Shown: in pieces, positions 1 through 9,977 of the stretch
Numbering within the stretch: position 1 is the first letter of the stretch
Layout of the letters: the number at the start of each line of letters is the position of its first letter
The notes under the pieces: generated by a model
The model's input: only the letters and a program-made list of their open reading frames with translations
What the model was told of the DNA's origin: nothing
The model's database searches: none
Assembly (NCBI GenBank): GCA_038093975.1
Contig: JBBPTG010000004.1
Coordinates: forward strand, 620,001 to 684,000
Length of the DNA: 64,000 nt
Reading direction: 5' to 3'
Source: Chalciporus piperatus
Lineage: Eukaryota > Basidiomycota > Agaricomycetes > Boletales > Boletaceae
Made by a program: the position numbers and the translations under genes

Positions 1-665
1 AGCTTGGTTGGCGTCGTCGAGCTGTCCGGAGCAGTACGCGGTGCCTTGATCAACCCATCGAGAGCCGACGAGTTCGTAAACCTTTGAAGATGATAAGCGT
101 CGGTCAGAACGGGCCCTTGAGATCATGCAAAATGGCGGGAGGGCAACTAGGCAGGAGGGACGCGTAGGGTTTTGAATGAAAAGGAGAGGGGATTGTTACG
201 AGGGAGCTGAACACGTTGCAAGTATGACGTCCCTGCCCGTTATGAAGATGGTGGCAGAGTGGAGGCCGTGTGTGCCTTTTGCCATGGAATGAGGTGGGAT
301 GGACGTGAGAAGCTCACCTTGACACGTTTCAACTCTAATGACGCCTCAGGCGACTGCTGTTGTGAGTCCTGTTGAGTGACAGCCGGGTCTACGGCCTCGA
401 CCATGGTGATGTGGTCATCCTTGACATGGTCACCAACGTGGTCGATGTCGCCAAAGATGTGGTCACGAGAATGCTGGAGCGCCATTTGAACGGGGTCGTT
501 TGACTGAGTGAGACATGCAAGTTCGAGTTCGAGGGCTACCTGATGGCCAGGTGGAGGCAAGTCCGCGTGGTGCGAGGGTGATAACAAGTCATGGTCGAGG
601 ATGTCGGCGTCGGAGTCGTGATTGGACGTAAGAGAAGATGATGGTGGAGCGTCCACGCCGCTCAT
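1..665 (-). CDS. PSY2: PP4 regulatory subunit 3 (PSY2/SMEK), 5' part, runs off the window
   Basis: This is the N-terminal part of the regulatory subunit that targets protein phosphatase 4, which acts in DNA-damage recovery and other nuclear processes. Two exons are visible on the minus strand: 318-665, starting MSGVDAPPSS, and 1-81, which is truncated by the window edge. The intron between them has a GTGAGC donor after codon AAG and an AAAG acceptor, both phase 0. The join reads LKRVKVYELVGSRWVDQGTA, the start of the PH/EVH1-like domain typical of the family. Residues 1-110 before it are low-complexity and acidic. An in-frame GTG six bases upstream of the ATG was not used. The identification rests on the VYEL-GSRWVD-GTA motif only. 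Confidence 0.82.
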
Positions 666-1857
666 GACCACCTAAGACGACCTTTATCTGTGAATTTCGT
701 CCACCAAATCCCTCCAGAAGAAATCCGAGATAGCGCTGAGTGCTGCTTATGAGGCAGTTCTGGTCTAAAGTTGAGTCGTCCTTTCAACGTCAACTCCAAC
801 AACCCGTGAGAACGACCGCCCACTCTCCCCGCCGGAGACATCCGGGACCCGCTCAACGTCGTCCATGATCCTCAACATCACCGACGACCTCTACAATCCA
901 ATGACGAGCCAGGCTGCGTAACTTCAGCTTGATAGCATGCACCATGCATGGCTTGCTATGAAGGGATGTTACGGCAATTCCAAACTATTTCAAGCTGCCG
1001 GCGGGATTAGACCATCTGTGATAGACATCGACGTGCGCTTACCGTGATATACGTCTCGTGTTTGATGTAGATAATTGCGTAGTGTATAGCTCAAGCAGAC
1101 CAAGACGATGTTCTGTTCCGGAAGGGTTTGTGGTAAGCTTTGTGGTACTTGAAGTAGCGGCATCTCCCACCCCACAGATCAAAGCATCGACAACAAGACT
1201 CTCAGTTTCTCTGGCGTTGCTCCCTGCATATTCTCGAAACGAGGCACGGTCCACGTTTGCAACTCTCTATCCAAACGTGTTTCCTGGTCTCGAGATTAGT
1301 TGTCGGTCACCGGTCAATTAAACAAAACCGGCCCAACTTCTAGGCCTCCTATTCCATGTCGGTCAATCACTTACAACAGACTGAAAGTGCTTTCAGTTCG
1401 TGGATTGCCTCGATTTCTGACATGTACAGGTCGGCGATGTATACCTTGTTCAGGGGCTATTGATCACATTCGAACCTACCCTTGCCAAACCCTTGCTTTG
1501 GCTTTCAGTTCCCAAAGGTTGGGTAGATGTTCAAATCTCTTGCCGAGGGTCATCACGGAGTCGGAGGAGACTGCAATTCAGGACGAGTCCAGTACAACAC
1601 CGCAAAAATGGATCGCGCATGGGAAGCGAAGCTAATATTCGTGTCCAAACGGGCATTTTTAAACGCTGGGAACGAAAACTGTTGCCCAAGTACGATTTGA
1701 AGTGTGTCCATGCCGTGACAGTTTGTCCCCGCTCTCCTGTCCCGCGCTGTGAGAATCCTCTTGAATTACGTAATAATTTACGCGAAATACGAATTTTTAT
1801 CCTCTGACGTTGACGCTGTTTCCTCTTGTCTCCCTCTGTCAATCCCTTCGCGTCAAA
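666..1857. other. intergenic region between PSY2 and TOM20
   Basis: About 1.2 kb separates the PSY2 start (minus strand) from the TOM20 start (plus strand). Several overlapping short open frames exist on both strands, none with recognisable motifs or consistent splice structure. It is best read as divergent promoter and 5' UTR sequence. A pyrimidine-rich stretch (TTTCCTCTTGTCTCCCTCTG) lies just before the TOM20 start. Confidence 0.5.
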
Positions 1858-2627
1858 ATGACCAGGTCAACGACAATGTTCACCGTTGCCGGCCTCGCCG
1901 TCAGCGGTCTCGTTGCCTATGCTGTGTACTTTGATTACAGGCGGAGGACAGATGCCAGCTTCCGCAAACGACTTCGTACGTTGCACTTTAGTTCTTGCGC
2001 CAGGAAAGGGCTGAGCAGTTCTGAACTAGGGAAGGACAAGAAGCGCGCCGAAAAGAGCCAGACACCTTCAGAGGCTTCAGCAAGTACCGAGGGTGTCGAT
2101 GCAAATGAGCTCACTGCCGCTTTGGAAAAAATCCGGACTGAGGAGGTTCCTACCGATCAGGACGAGAGACACCAATACTTCATGACGCAGGTCAGCCAGG
2201 GTGAGACGTTAAGCGTGAAAGGTGCGTAGTGAACAATCCGTTTTTATAAGGGCGAGTCACTTACAGGCGACAGGACCTGCATTCTACATGCCCGCCGCAC
2301 TTTGCTTCTACCGAGCAATTCGAGTGTACCCTTCACCGCTGGAATTGATCATGGTCTACGAGAAGAGTCTTTCTCCTCCTGTATTCCAGGTAAGTTTCTT
2401 TGTGTAGCTTGATTCGTTTCGAACATGATCGTTCTGACGCGACCCTCTAGCTTGTCATGCAACTCGTCAACTTGGACGTGAGTTCAGCTCCTTCGTCTTC
2501 CACGAGGGATCCGTATTCGATTCTTGACGATGATGACGAGACGAGCCTCTCCGGCCCGCCCTCGGATGCGTCTTCGCAAGAGTGGGACAAGGTCACGGAC
2601 CCAGGCACTCGGACGCCTGCGATATGA
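1858..2627 (+). CDS. TOM20: mitochondrial import receptor Tom20 (short isoform)
   Basis: Tom20 is the outer-membrane receptor that recognises presequences for the TOM complex. Exons are 1858-1975, 2030-2221, 2274-2389 and 2451-2627 (603 nt, 200 aa). The N-terminus has one membrane anchor (residues about 6-24, FTVAGLAVSGLVAYAVYFDY), followed by a basic, charged linker (KDKKRAEKSQ) and a single TPR-like helical pair around FYMPAALCFYRAIRVYPSP. The C-terminus is acidic and ends SSQEWDKVTDPGTRTPAI, a tail I associate with fungal Tom20. The ATG at 1858 is the first in frame. The last exon contains an internal GTGAGT donor at 2478; using it joins the receptor to the SET-domain coding region downstream, and retaining it gives this short form. 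Confidence 0.9.
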
Positions 2628-4287
2628 CTATGAGTCATCGTACACACGACCTTGGACGTGCAACTCACATTGCTGTACGCTGTATTGTCGTCTGGATTCA
2701 TGTACCCCTCCGACGCTCGCTATCTTCCTTATATTTTTCCTTTGCTCTATTCGTTATCCATGCAATGAACTGATATGAATGTTTTTGCATTTCCGGTTCT
2801 GTCATTGCTGGCTGCGCTTTAACTGTCGCGCTTGACCTTGAACTATTCTGCCCTTAGGTGAAGACGCGTGCTGAAGGTATGCCTTGTCGACCAAGGAACG
2901 AGAACTGCTGAGCTAAAGAATGGTAATAGGCTACTTCGACTGTTTCCCTCGGAAAGAGATGAACGTTGCTGTTCGGAATGCTGAGGTACCTCCGACAGCT
3001 GGTGGGAAACCTACAGGTTCCGCCATGCGCAGGAAAATACTGGTTTGCACAAAGGATTTCCAGCCGGGCGACCTCATTTACAAAGTGAGTATCATCATCT
3101 CTTTACCACGCCGCGTGTCGACCGTTCCAATGACAGGAAGAAGCTATCGCTACTGCTCTTGACCTGGATCTTCAAGGCAAAGGAACACACTGCAGCTACT
3201 GCTTGCGCGTCTTTGAAAAGGAGGACGCGGTCGTCCGCCCCCCTGTGTCGGACCGGTTCAACTCAGTGTACTGCTCCAATGATTGCCATCTCAAAGCCAA
3301 GACATTCTCCCAGAGCTTACTCTTCACACTCGAACCACCCCTGCCGGAACAGTTGATTCCTGAGACGCCCAGCACCTCGGAGCGCGACCATGCTCAGGCT
3401 GCATTCGCAGAGTACCTTCAGAAGACTGGAAAGGCTGCACCTGAGTTGATGGCACGTCTTTTGGCCCGCCAGGTCTCCGTTGAGACGTCGCGAATGCTCA
3501 CCGCCGTGGGACTTGCACCTCCCGTCGATGCCAACCCGGTGCTTACGGACGGCGGTGACTACACGTTCAACGACCATCTCGAGCGGCTTCGCTACATTGA
3601 TGTGACTGCCTCTGAGGACATAGCGAAGATGTTCGCAGCCGTACTCAAACATGCGATTCCTGGACTGGAGCATCTTGCGACGGAAGAACGCCTCTCGGTC
3701 TTCCTTGGTACTATGGTGTACAACGCCTTTGGTGTGTACTTTGGGGAGGGAAGAGATGACAAGGTGAATGCGCAGTCACTCGGTTGTAGACTGTTGCTGA
3801 TGGCGTCGTTCTTTCTCGTAGCCCGTACCAACCGCGAGACCAGAAGATGTGGAGAAGACGCGTACCCCACTCGGTACTCAGAAACAAGTCGGCTCTGCCT
3901 TCTACTTTGTGTCTTCCTACGTACGCATCTTCACACGTCATTTACCTGGATCTGTTATTGACGTGGTTCACACAGCTCACCCACTCTTGTGAACCCTCTG
4001 CTCGCACTTCTTTCAGCAACGGCACGTCCGAACTGCACCTCGTTGCCACCCGTGCTCTCAAAGCAGGCGACGAAGTCACTGTCGCATACGTCGACGTCTC
4101 CCAGCATGAAGGCGAAAGCGTTCAGGATTGTCGTCGCAGGAGACGAATTGAACTGGCGCGAGGCTGGGAATTCGCTTGCCCATGCTCCCGCTGTGCCGCG
4201 GAGGCCAGCCCTGCAGATGAACCCGAGAGTGGGGTTCAAGACAGGTCGAAGGTGTCCGAATCTGCTGCGACGCTCGAGGGAGTGTAA
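1858..4287 (+). CDS. Tom20-SET fusion isoform (SMYD/Set5-like methyltransferase part)
   Basis: If the donor at 2478 is used, the exons are 1858-1975, 2030-2221, 2274-2389, 2451-2477, 2858-2876, 2930-3084, 3137-3763, 3822-3920 and 3976-4287. They total 1665 nt and stay in one frame, giving 554 aa. Residues 1-151 are Tom20. The join reads VNLD-VKTRAEGYFDCFPRKE, and the rest resembles a split SET domain of the SMYD/Set5 type: cysteine pairs CSYC and YCSNDC, the SET core LTHSCEPSARTSF near residue 452, then VAYVDV and the post-SET cysteines CPCSRC. The usual GxG motif at the SET start is not obvious (SAMRRKILVCTKDF stands there), so catalytic activity is uncertain. A separate SET-only transcript starting at the ATG at 2959 is also possible. 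Frame continuity is seen directly; in vivo use of the splice is inferred. Confidence 0.72.
2478..2857 (+). promoter_or_regulatory. alternative intron that decides Tom20 versus Tom20-SET
   Basis: This 380-nt intron has a consensus GTGAGT donor at 2478 and a CCCTTAG acceptor ending at 2857, and is phase 0 at both ends. Its first 150 nt encode the Tom20 C-terminal tail and stop codon (2625-2627). Retention therefore makes normal Tom20, and removal makes the fusion. It is several times longer than the 50-70 nt introns common in this window. Confidence 0.7.
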
Positions 4288-4719
4288 ACACAAAAAGAGG
4301 CTCTTGCTCAACGTGAGGGTTTATTGCTTATTGCAGACTACATATTTGACCGCTCGATTCGCTTGATACAGGTAGAGAATCGCTAGTAGGACTCGTTTTA
4401 ATCACTGAGATCGAGAGATCCGACTCGTCGGTTCATTTTCTTTAATTTCTTTTGCTTCTGCTTTGCCATCTCCACGCTACAAAATACGTTTGGTATCTAG
4501 TTTTCGCTCGCATGTTATATCCACAATCCTCACTCTGCATCTGCATTTGTTTCGCACTTGCGGGGTAATTCATCTCGACTTCCGAGTTTTATAACTGGAC
4601 TGGTGATCAGTGAGATTAGTGATATCGCAGGAAACGTCGCGGTAAGGTCTTGGACAAGTGTTCTTGTGGGATAGGAGCGGAGGCTCCTTCTGTTTTTGGA
4701 GAGCATCTCAGTACTCACC
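4288..4719. other. intergenic region between TOM20-SET and NDUFAF3
   Basis: This stretch of about 430 bp is T-rich and AT-richer than the flanking genes. No open frame with recognisable content was found. It should hold the 3' end of the TOM20-SET transcript and the NDUFAF3 promoter. Confidence 0.5.
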
Positions 4720-5463
4720 ATGAACCCTTCATCGGTCCTCCGTGCGCTACGACGGCCGTACCTAAGTTCACGTATCCAATACCCTCTCTCGTCGACACTC
4801 AAATCATTACACCAGTTTCAACCTCAAAAATGGACACGTCCAATCCATACTAGCTGCGCGTGGTGCGCTCCGGACCGTCCGACGTCCCTCACGAACATGC
4901 TCGCGTCCGAGATCCCTCCTCCTGTGCAGGTCGCTTCTGTCGGGCCCGCTGGCATCAAACTCGCGGACGGGTCAGTGTTTGAGGGCGCGGTGGTATTTTT
5001 GGAGGGAAAGGTCTTTCTGTGGGACGTGCCGAGTGTACTAGGGTCCGGGAGGGGTGCATGGGAGGAATGGAAGAAAGAGCACTGGGAGATCTTCGAGGTC
5101 GTTGTTCCGAAGCCAGGTATGCTTGTGTTCAGTACTAGTGGTCTGGTTCTGCCCGTGGACTAGCTAACTAGTTCACTTGGCTGAATCCCAGAAATTCTGA
5201 TTTTTGGAACTGGCGCGAGGATGGAACTCGTGCCGAGTAGTGTTCGAGCACATATGAAGGAGTTGGGGATACAGATGGACGTTATGGATACGGTAGGTGT
5301 CTCCCTCAGGCTCAGTCTTCGACGCTTGACGTGACACCTTTTGTCGCATATTCAGAAGAATGCATGTTCGACGTATAATCTGTTAGCCGAGGAAGGTCGA
5401 CGTGTGGCTGCTGCACTCCTTCCTATCGAGCCCAAGAAATGGACGAAGAAAGAAGGGTGGTGA
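4720..5463 (+). CDS. NDUFAF3: complex I assembly factor NDUFAF3 (Mth938/DUF498 domain)
   Basis: NDUFAF3 is a mitochondrial matrix protein needed for early assembly of respiratory complex I. Exons are 4720-5116, 5192-5292 and 5356-5463 (606 nt, 201 aa). The N-terminus is a basic, Ser/Arg-rich presequence (MNPSSVLRALRRPYLSSRIQ), followed by linker and the Mth938-like fold. The diagnostic segments are EILIFGTGARMELVPSSVR, then GIQMDVMDT joined across the last intron to KNACSTYNLLAEEGRRVAAA. Length fits fungal homologues with a presequence. Both introns keep frame (phase 1, then phase 0) with GTATGC and GTAGGT donors. The neighbours NDUFA8 and NDUFA1 also belong to complex I. Confidence 0.9.
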
Positions 5464-5658
5464 TACTCTCATGAGACCACGACCTCTTGTTTCGTGACCA
5501 CCACACGGTCGAACCGCCAAAATCTTCATCATATCCACCGACGAATTATCCAGCGAACCTCACGACGCAGCTAAGCTTAATGTACAGTACCACGTATCTC
5601 ACTGATCATAATACAAGCATCACCCCTCCTATCTAAAGGAAAGATCAAGAGTTGTGCG

Positions 5659-6399
5659 TCACTCTGGTGGAGCCTTTCGTTTCCCCTTTCCGACTGCCAC
5701 GGGTGATTCTGGTAGCTGGGGTGCTCGACGCGGCTCGTCCTCCTCCTCATCCAGAAGTGAAGGTTGGGAGACCTCAACAGGGAGGAGATTGCCTACACAT
5801 GGAAAGTTTGGTCAGAAAACGTTGGCCGGAGACACAACTACCTTTACCATCCTCATCTCTGAACTGGATATAAAGCGTCTCCCAGTTGCTGAACAATCCT
5901 TTGATCGGCGATGACGTGTTCAACGTCTCGTAGGACGTAGGCACAGACGACGCCGCGTTAGATTTACCCTTGTCCTTTACCGCCCGACATAGCTCAAAGT
6001 CCTCGAGTGAGTGTATGCGTGGAACCTCTGAACCACCCCCTTCCTCTTCGTCCATCGTCTCGTCATCCTCTCCGGGGGCAGTCGGAATACGGGGAACACC
6101 TGATGCTGATGTGAGGACGGCCGACGTAAGTGCTGACAGTGCTTCCTCCTTTAGTTGCGCGACCGTCAAGGACTGGTGGACGGTGAGGAAGATGGTGAGT
6201 TTGTGTGTCTTGAGGAGCAATTGGTATGCCTTTGGTGGTGCTCGAGGGGGCTGTACGTAGTATTTTCATGACCGCTGTCATACATTGGGGATCTACTCGA
6301 CTCACCATCGTGTCTGTAACGCGTCGATGCTCCTGGTAAGTTACTACTTAAGGAGGAGCGCGTCCGTTCTCTAAATAAATCGTGAGAATCACTTTCCAT
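5659..6399 (-). CDS. small conserved-looking protein with a ubiquitin-like N-terminus
   Basis: I do not recognise a named family. The model is exons 6306-6399, 5848-6240 and 5659-5792 on the minus strand (621 nt, 206 aa). The first intron needs the acceptor CCCTCGAG rather than the CAG ten bases before it, because only that keeps frame. Residues about 34-70 (KAYQLLLKTHKLTIFLTVHQ and onward, with AQLKEEALSAL) look like the beta-beta-alpha start of a ubiquitin-like fold. An acidic linker and a basic tail ending KGKRKAPPE follow. It is divergent from NDUFA8, with 72 bp between start codons. The function is unknown; the fold is inferred from pattern only. Confidence 0.65.
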
Positions 6400-6471
6400 T
6401 CTCGTCGGCTAGCTTCCCGATCTCCTCCAACCCGACGTTGGCCAAGTTCACGCGGAAAAACAGCAGGAAAG
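6400..6471. promoter_or_regulatory. 72-bp divergent promoter, ubiquitin-like gene / NDUFA8
   Basis: Only 72 bp separate the two ATG codons (6399 minus, 6472 plus), so the genes must share a compact bidirectional promoter or have start sites inside each other. No TATA box is evident. Confidence 0.5.
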
Positions 6472-7285
6472 ATGGGTGTATTCCGCAACAGCGCATCCTC
6501 TTCAAACCCCTACGTAGACCCTACACCACTCCCGGACGATATTCCAAAGGTCCAGGAGTTGGGTGCGACGAGTGCACCTCTCAAGAGCGCTGCCTTTTTC
6601 GTTGGAGCGTACTGCAAGGAGTACAATGGTGAGCCTGTTGGCATGAGCGTCCTGCTAACAGTATGCTGAAGGAGTCCCCACGGTTGCTGCTGGCGCATCA
6701 CCACTACTGTCGTCGGTAATGACTTCTCTACGGCCATAATTGGTACTCGGTCTTCCCTTCGAAACTCAGAGGACTTTATGCTTTGCAAGAACGAGGCTGG
6801 TGCTGACGTTGGACGGTGTTTGAAGGAAGGTCGGCGAGTAACACGGTGCGCTACTGACTTGTAAGTTCTCCACTCCTCGCGCTTGCCAAAGCAACGCTTG
6901 TGTCTCACTTGACACCCACGGACGTGTACTGAATCACAAACCTGATTAGGATCAACAAGATGCGCGAGAACTGCTTGGAGCAGTTCGAAACGCACTGGAA
7001 CTGTCTAGAGATGAACAACCATGTGGGTTCTCTTGCTTAGCTTTCTGGGCGAATCGTCTCATCCTGTCGTCTACAGGAATACTACGCGTGCCGAAAACCA
7101 GAACGTGCTCTTAACAAGTGCATGTTCGAGAAGCTCGTACGTTCGCCATAGTCTGAAGTTGATCGTTCTCATTTGTAATGTCATGTGTTGTATAGGGCCT
7201 CGTCAAGACGATTCCTGGATCTCCTGCAGGTCAAAAGCAGATGCACGAGGTCGAGAACCCTATATATACCACCCTCCAGCGGTAG
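6472..7285 (+). CDS. NDUFA8: NADH dehydrogenase 1 alpha subcomplex subunit 8 (NDUFA8, CHCH protein)
   Basis: NDUFA8 is an accessory subunit of complex I with twin CHCH motifs, facing the intermembrane space. Exons are 6472-6628, 6770-6860, 6950-7022, 7077-7136 and 7196-7285 (471 nt, 156 aa). The cysteine pattern is clear: FFVGAYCKEYN-EDFMLCKNE, GRCLKEGRRVTRC, MRENCLEQFETHWNCLE and YYACRKPERALNKCMFEK. The C-terminus ends NPIYTTLQR. The first intron is 141 nt, long for this genome; the alternative acceptor at its 5' half would break the conserved N-E-D-F junction. Oxidative folding of CHCH proteins in the intermembrane space depends on Erv1, encoded by the next gene. Confidence 0.92.
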
Positions 7286-7410
7286 GGACACCGGATTTTA
7301 TCTACCGCGTCATCCCCCGTTGTGCTATGTAGAATGGAATACAACGAAGGATCCGAACTCATATGCTATAGATCATTGTCTGCTCTTCCGCATCTAGAAC
7401 TCACCAACAA

Positions 7411-8029
7411 CTAATCGCAGCTCCCATCAGAAGGACCATCCTTCCACCTTTCGTCTGTTTTCGCGCAATCAAACCTTTGCTTTCCAAGCCTCTCGTTCAC
7501 TTCATTATGCCTCTCGCACAACCACTGACTCAGCCCAACGCGCCCACTCACGTCTGGCGGACGACGTTCCATCTCCTCCTTTAAATGTGAAGCGCAGTGA
7601 GAGCAAGGGTATAGCACTGGTAAAGAGCGAAGCAAGTTCAACATATTGACGCGTTGGAAAGGCGTAGGCCGTTCGGGGTAATAAGCTGCAGTCGTGTGCA
7701 GGAACGTCCACGTTGCGCTCCCGACTTGCTCGACGTCCGGAGGGCAGTTTGGGGGGCGCTTGTCATTGTCGCGCTCAGGATCCGATGCATTTTGAAGACC
7801 TTTGCCAGACGCCAGCACGCATCATGGCGGCTGTCGTTTTCTTGCCCGAGCCCGATTGTGAGGAGGAGGACTGCTTTGGCTTCCAGTATCGCCATGCAGT
7901 GCAAATTTTGCATGGTTTGCCATCTGAGCCGATGACCATGCCTGGAGGTAAAGATGGCTTGGGTGTGCTGGGACACGGTCGCGGGCAAGAGATGGTGTGA
8001 ATCCAAGTCGCGTCACGCGTCGAGTGCAT
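7411..8029 (-). CDS. ERV1: FAD-linked sulfhydryl oxidase Erv1/ALR, with an unresolved +1 frame shift
   Basis: Erv1 re-oxidises Mia40 in the mitochondrial intermembrane space. The C-terminal domain is typical: CPPDVEQVGSATWTFLHT, LPVLYPCSHCASHLKEE with the CxxC redox pair, LCERHNEVNERLGK and FDCAKTDERWKDGP. The N-terminal segment is also typical (SLPPGMVIGSDGKPCKICTA, shuttle-type cysteine pair) but lies one frame away. The shift must occur between 7778 and 7821, because the upstream frame stops at 7775-7777 and the downstream frame is closed at 7822-7824. No intron of normal size fits; a 19-nt GT...AG stretch at 7800-7818 has the right length modulo 3 but is too short for splicing. A sequencing indel or real frameshift is likelier. 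The ATG at 8027-8029 overlaps the start of the divergent gene. Confidence 0.82.
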
Positions 8030-9624
8030 GTTTTCCCTGTCCCGCCATGTCATGCAAACACGCTCTTCGGCCTCGACTGCATCGTTCATCCCTAGGTCCT
8101 GTGTGCGACCGATAGTGCAGTCTTACACTACCCCACATCAAACACGGTCATATGCAGCTCTTCCTCGCACATCTCTGACACCATCCCATTCCATTTACAT
8201 CTCCAAGTCTGTGGACCCATACTTCAATCTCACACTTGAGGACTGGTATGTACAATCTCGTTGTTTCATGAAACAAAAAAAAAACTCACCATCCGTGTCC
8301 GCGTCACTCTCCAGGCTCTTTCGGCACCACCCTCCAGAGGCACCGCTCTTACTTCTTTACAGAGACGCACCTTGTGTCGTCATTGGACGGAATCAGAACC
8401 CATGGAAAGAGGTCAACCTCTCAGCAGCAAAGGCGAGAGGCATTCCATGGATCAGACGTAGAAGTGGAGGAGGAACTGTTTACCACGTACGTCCAGCTCA
8501 GAGTTCCTCAGGAATCGGAACGGTAGATCGCGTATATGACACTGTTCTAGGACCTCGGTAACACCAACTATTCTATCCACGTCCCGCGCACAACGTTCGA
8601 CCGCACTGTCACGGCGAACGTTGTCCTACGCGCCGTACGTGCGCTCGGTGTAGACGCGTATGTGAATGAACGAAATGACATCTGTGTCTCTGGAGACAAG
8701 ATGAGTATAACCTGGCTGGCTTACATTGTTCATCGCGGCCTTACTTATCTTTTGTTGTTGGTATAATCACGTTTCAGGCTCGGCCTACAAGATTGTGAGC
8801 AATCGAGCATACCACCACGGTACGATGCTCATCTCGACGAGGCTACATACCCTTGGTGATCTCCTGCACACTAACAAGGTAGGTCGTATTTACTCGTTGC
8901 ATTATCATTGGCTCTAATGTTTTGTAGGAAACAATGAATACTAAAGGCGTCGCCTCCGTCCGTTCTCCCGTACGGAATCTCGTGCAGTCAAGCGCGGCTG
9001 TGACACATGAGGCGTTCGTTGATGCTGTCGTGAAGTCGTTCAGAGAGGAGTACGGCATACACCAGGAGGTGAGCAAGTTGTCATCGAGTGAACTCTGCAA
9101 GGCGATTCACTGACGGACTCTTTGCAGCCATGCTTCGTCGATGAGGCACCAAAATATGTCGAAGATGAGTATTTTAGAGTTGGGATGTCTGAATTACGGG
9201 TATGTCCACCCCCTTGCCAAGGTTTTCTTTCCTTTGACCCATTTACTCAGAGTTGGGAATGGGCTTATGGACAAACACCCGAGTTCGAGTACGTCGTTCG
9301 CAAAACGTTCCGATGGGGAGACGTGGTGAGCTCTCTCTGTTGCATCTGGTGACGCACGTATACTCAGCCTTCTTTCTCTCAAATTTATTTTGGCAGATAT
9401 CCACGATTCACTCAAAACACGGCATCATACTCTCGTGTACATTCTCTTGCGATGCGCATATACCCACGGGTACCCGTTCGGCGTTGGATAGCCTAAGCCA
9501 TCGCTTAGTTGGCAAGAGATATGCCTTCGTGGACGACAATGAGGTGTTTGGGGATGATAATGGCGAAGAGGCCGGGGATATCGATGAAGTGTGGAGGTGG
9601 CTAAAGGAAGAGATGGCTGTTTGA
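8028..9624 (+). CDS. mitochondrial lipoate-protein ligase/lipoyltransferase (LIPT1/Aim22-like)
   Basis: This enzyme attaches or transfers lipoate to 2-oxoacid dehydrogenase and glycine-cleavage subunits in the matrix. There are eight exons: 8028-8245, 8315-8486, 8551-8704, 8778-8878, 8928-9068, 9128-9199, 9251-9325 and 9397-9624 (1161 nt, 386 aa). The N-terminus is basic and rich in Ser/Thr (presequence). The BPL/LPL catalytic domain shows RDAPCVVIGRNQNPWKE, the lipoate-binding stretch RRRSGGGTVYH-DLGNTNYS, SAYKIVSNRAYHHGTML with the catalytic lysine region, and the C-terminal EFEYVVRKTFRWGDV. An in-frame ATG at 8052 is an alternative start. Assignment to LIPT1 versus ligase activity cannot be settled from sequence alone. 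Confidence 0.88.
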
Positions 9625-9977
9625 GCTAACCCAGTAGAATGGGAAATGGATTTTCAATGCGGGGTATACTCCCGCGGAATGATTCCTCAGCCCGACGTTT
9701 CTGTGCTTTTCTCCCTCACAAGATAGTGCGTCAGTATTGGTGAGGGTACCTTCGCAGTATATGCGACGAGAAGGGTCCGAAGCACATGCTAGCACACTCT
9801 TGGCAGAAACTGAGGGTGGCAAGGTCTCGCATACATTCCCAGAGTCGACTCTAAGGGTGATATTAATCCGATATTTCCTGAGTGTACCAAGCGGCACTGG
9901 TCTCGAAACCGTCCGGGGGTGTAGGATCCGACTACGGGATGGAAATAATTAACAAGAGGGGCCAAACAAGCACCATT
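9625..9977. other. intergenic region, lipoate enzyme / NDUFA1 (convergent 3' ends)
   Basis: About 350 bp lie between two convergent genes. A 98-codon open frame on the minus strand has no recognisable motif and is treated as chance. Confidence 0.45.

Noticed and set aside
2273..2627. Tom20 C-terminal tail as evidence against the fusion
   Set aside because: The tail does look like true Tom20 protein, so the short form is real. That does not exclude the fusion, because both frames are intact and the donor lies before the tail.
7800..7818. 19-nt micro-intron in ERV1
   Set aside because: It has GT and AG ends and fits the frame, but is far below the minimum size for spliceosomal introns. An indel is more likely.
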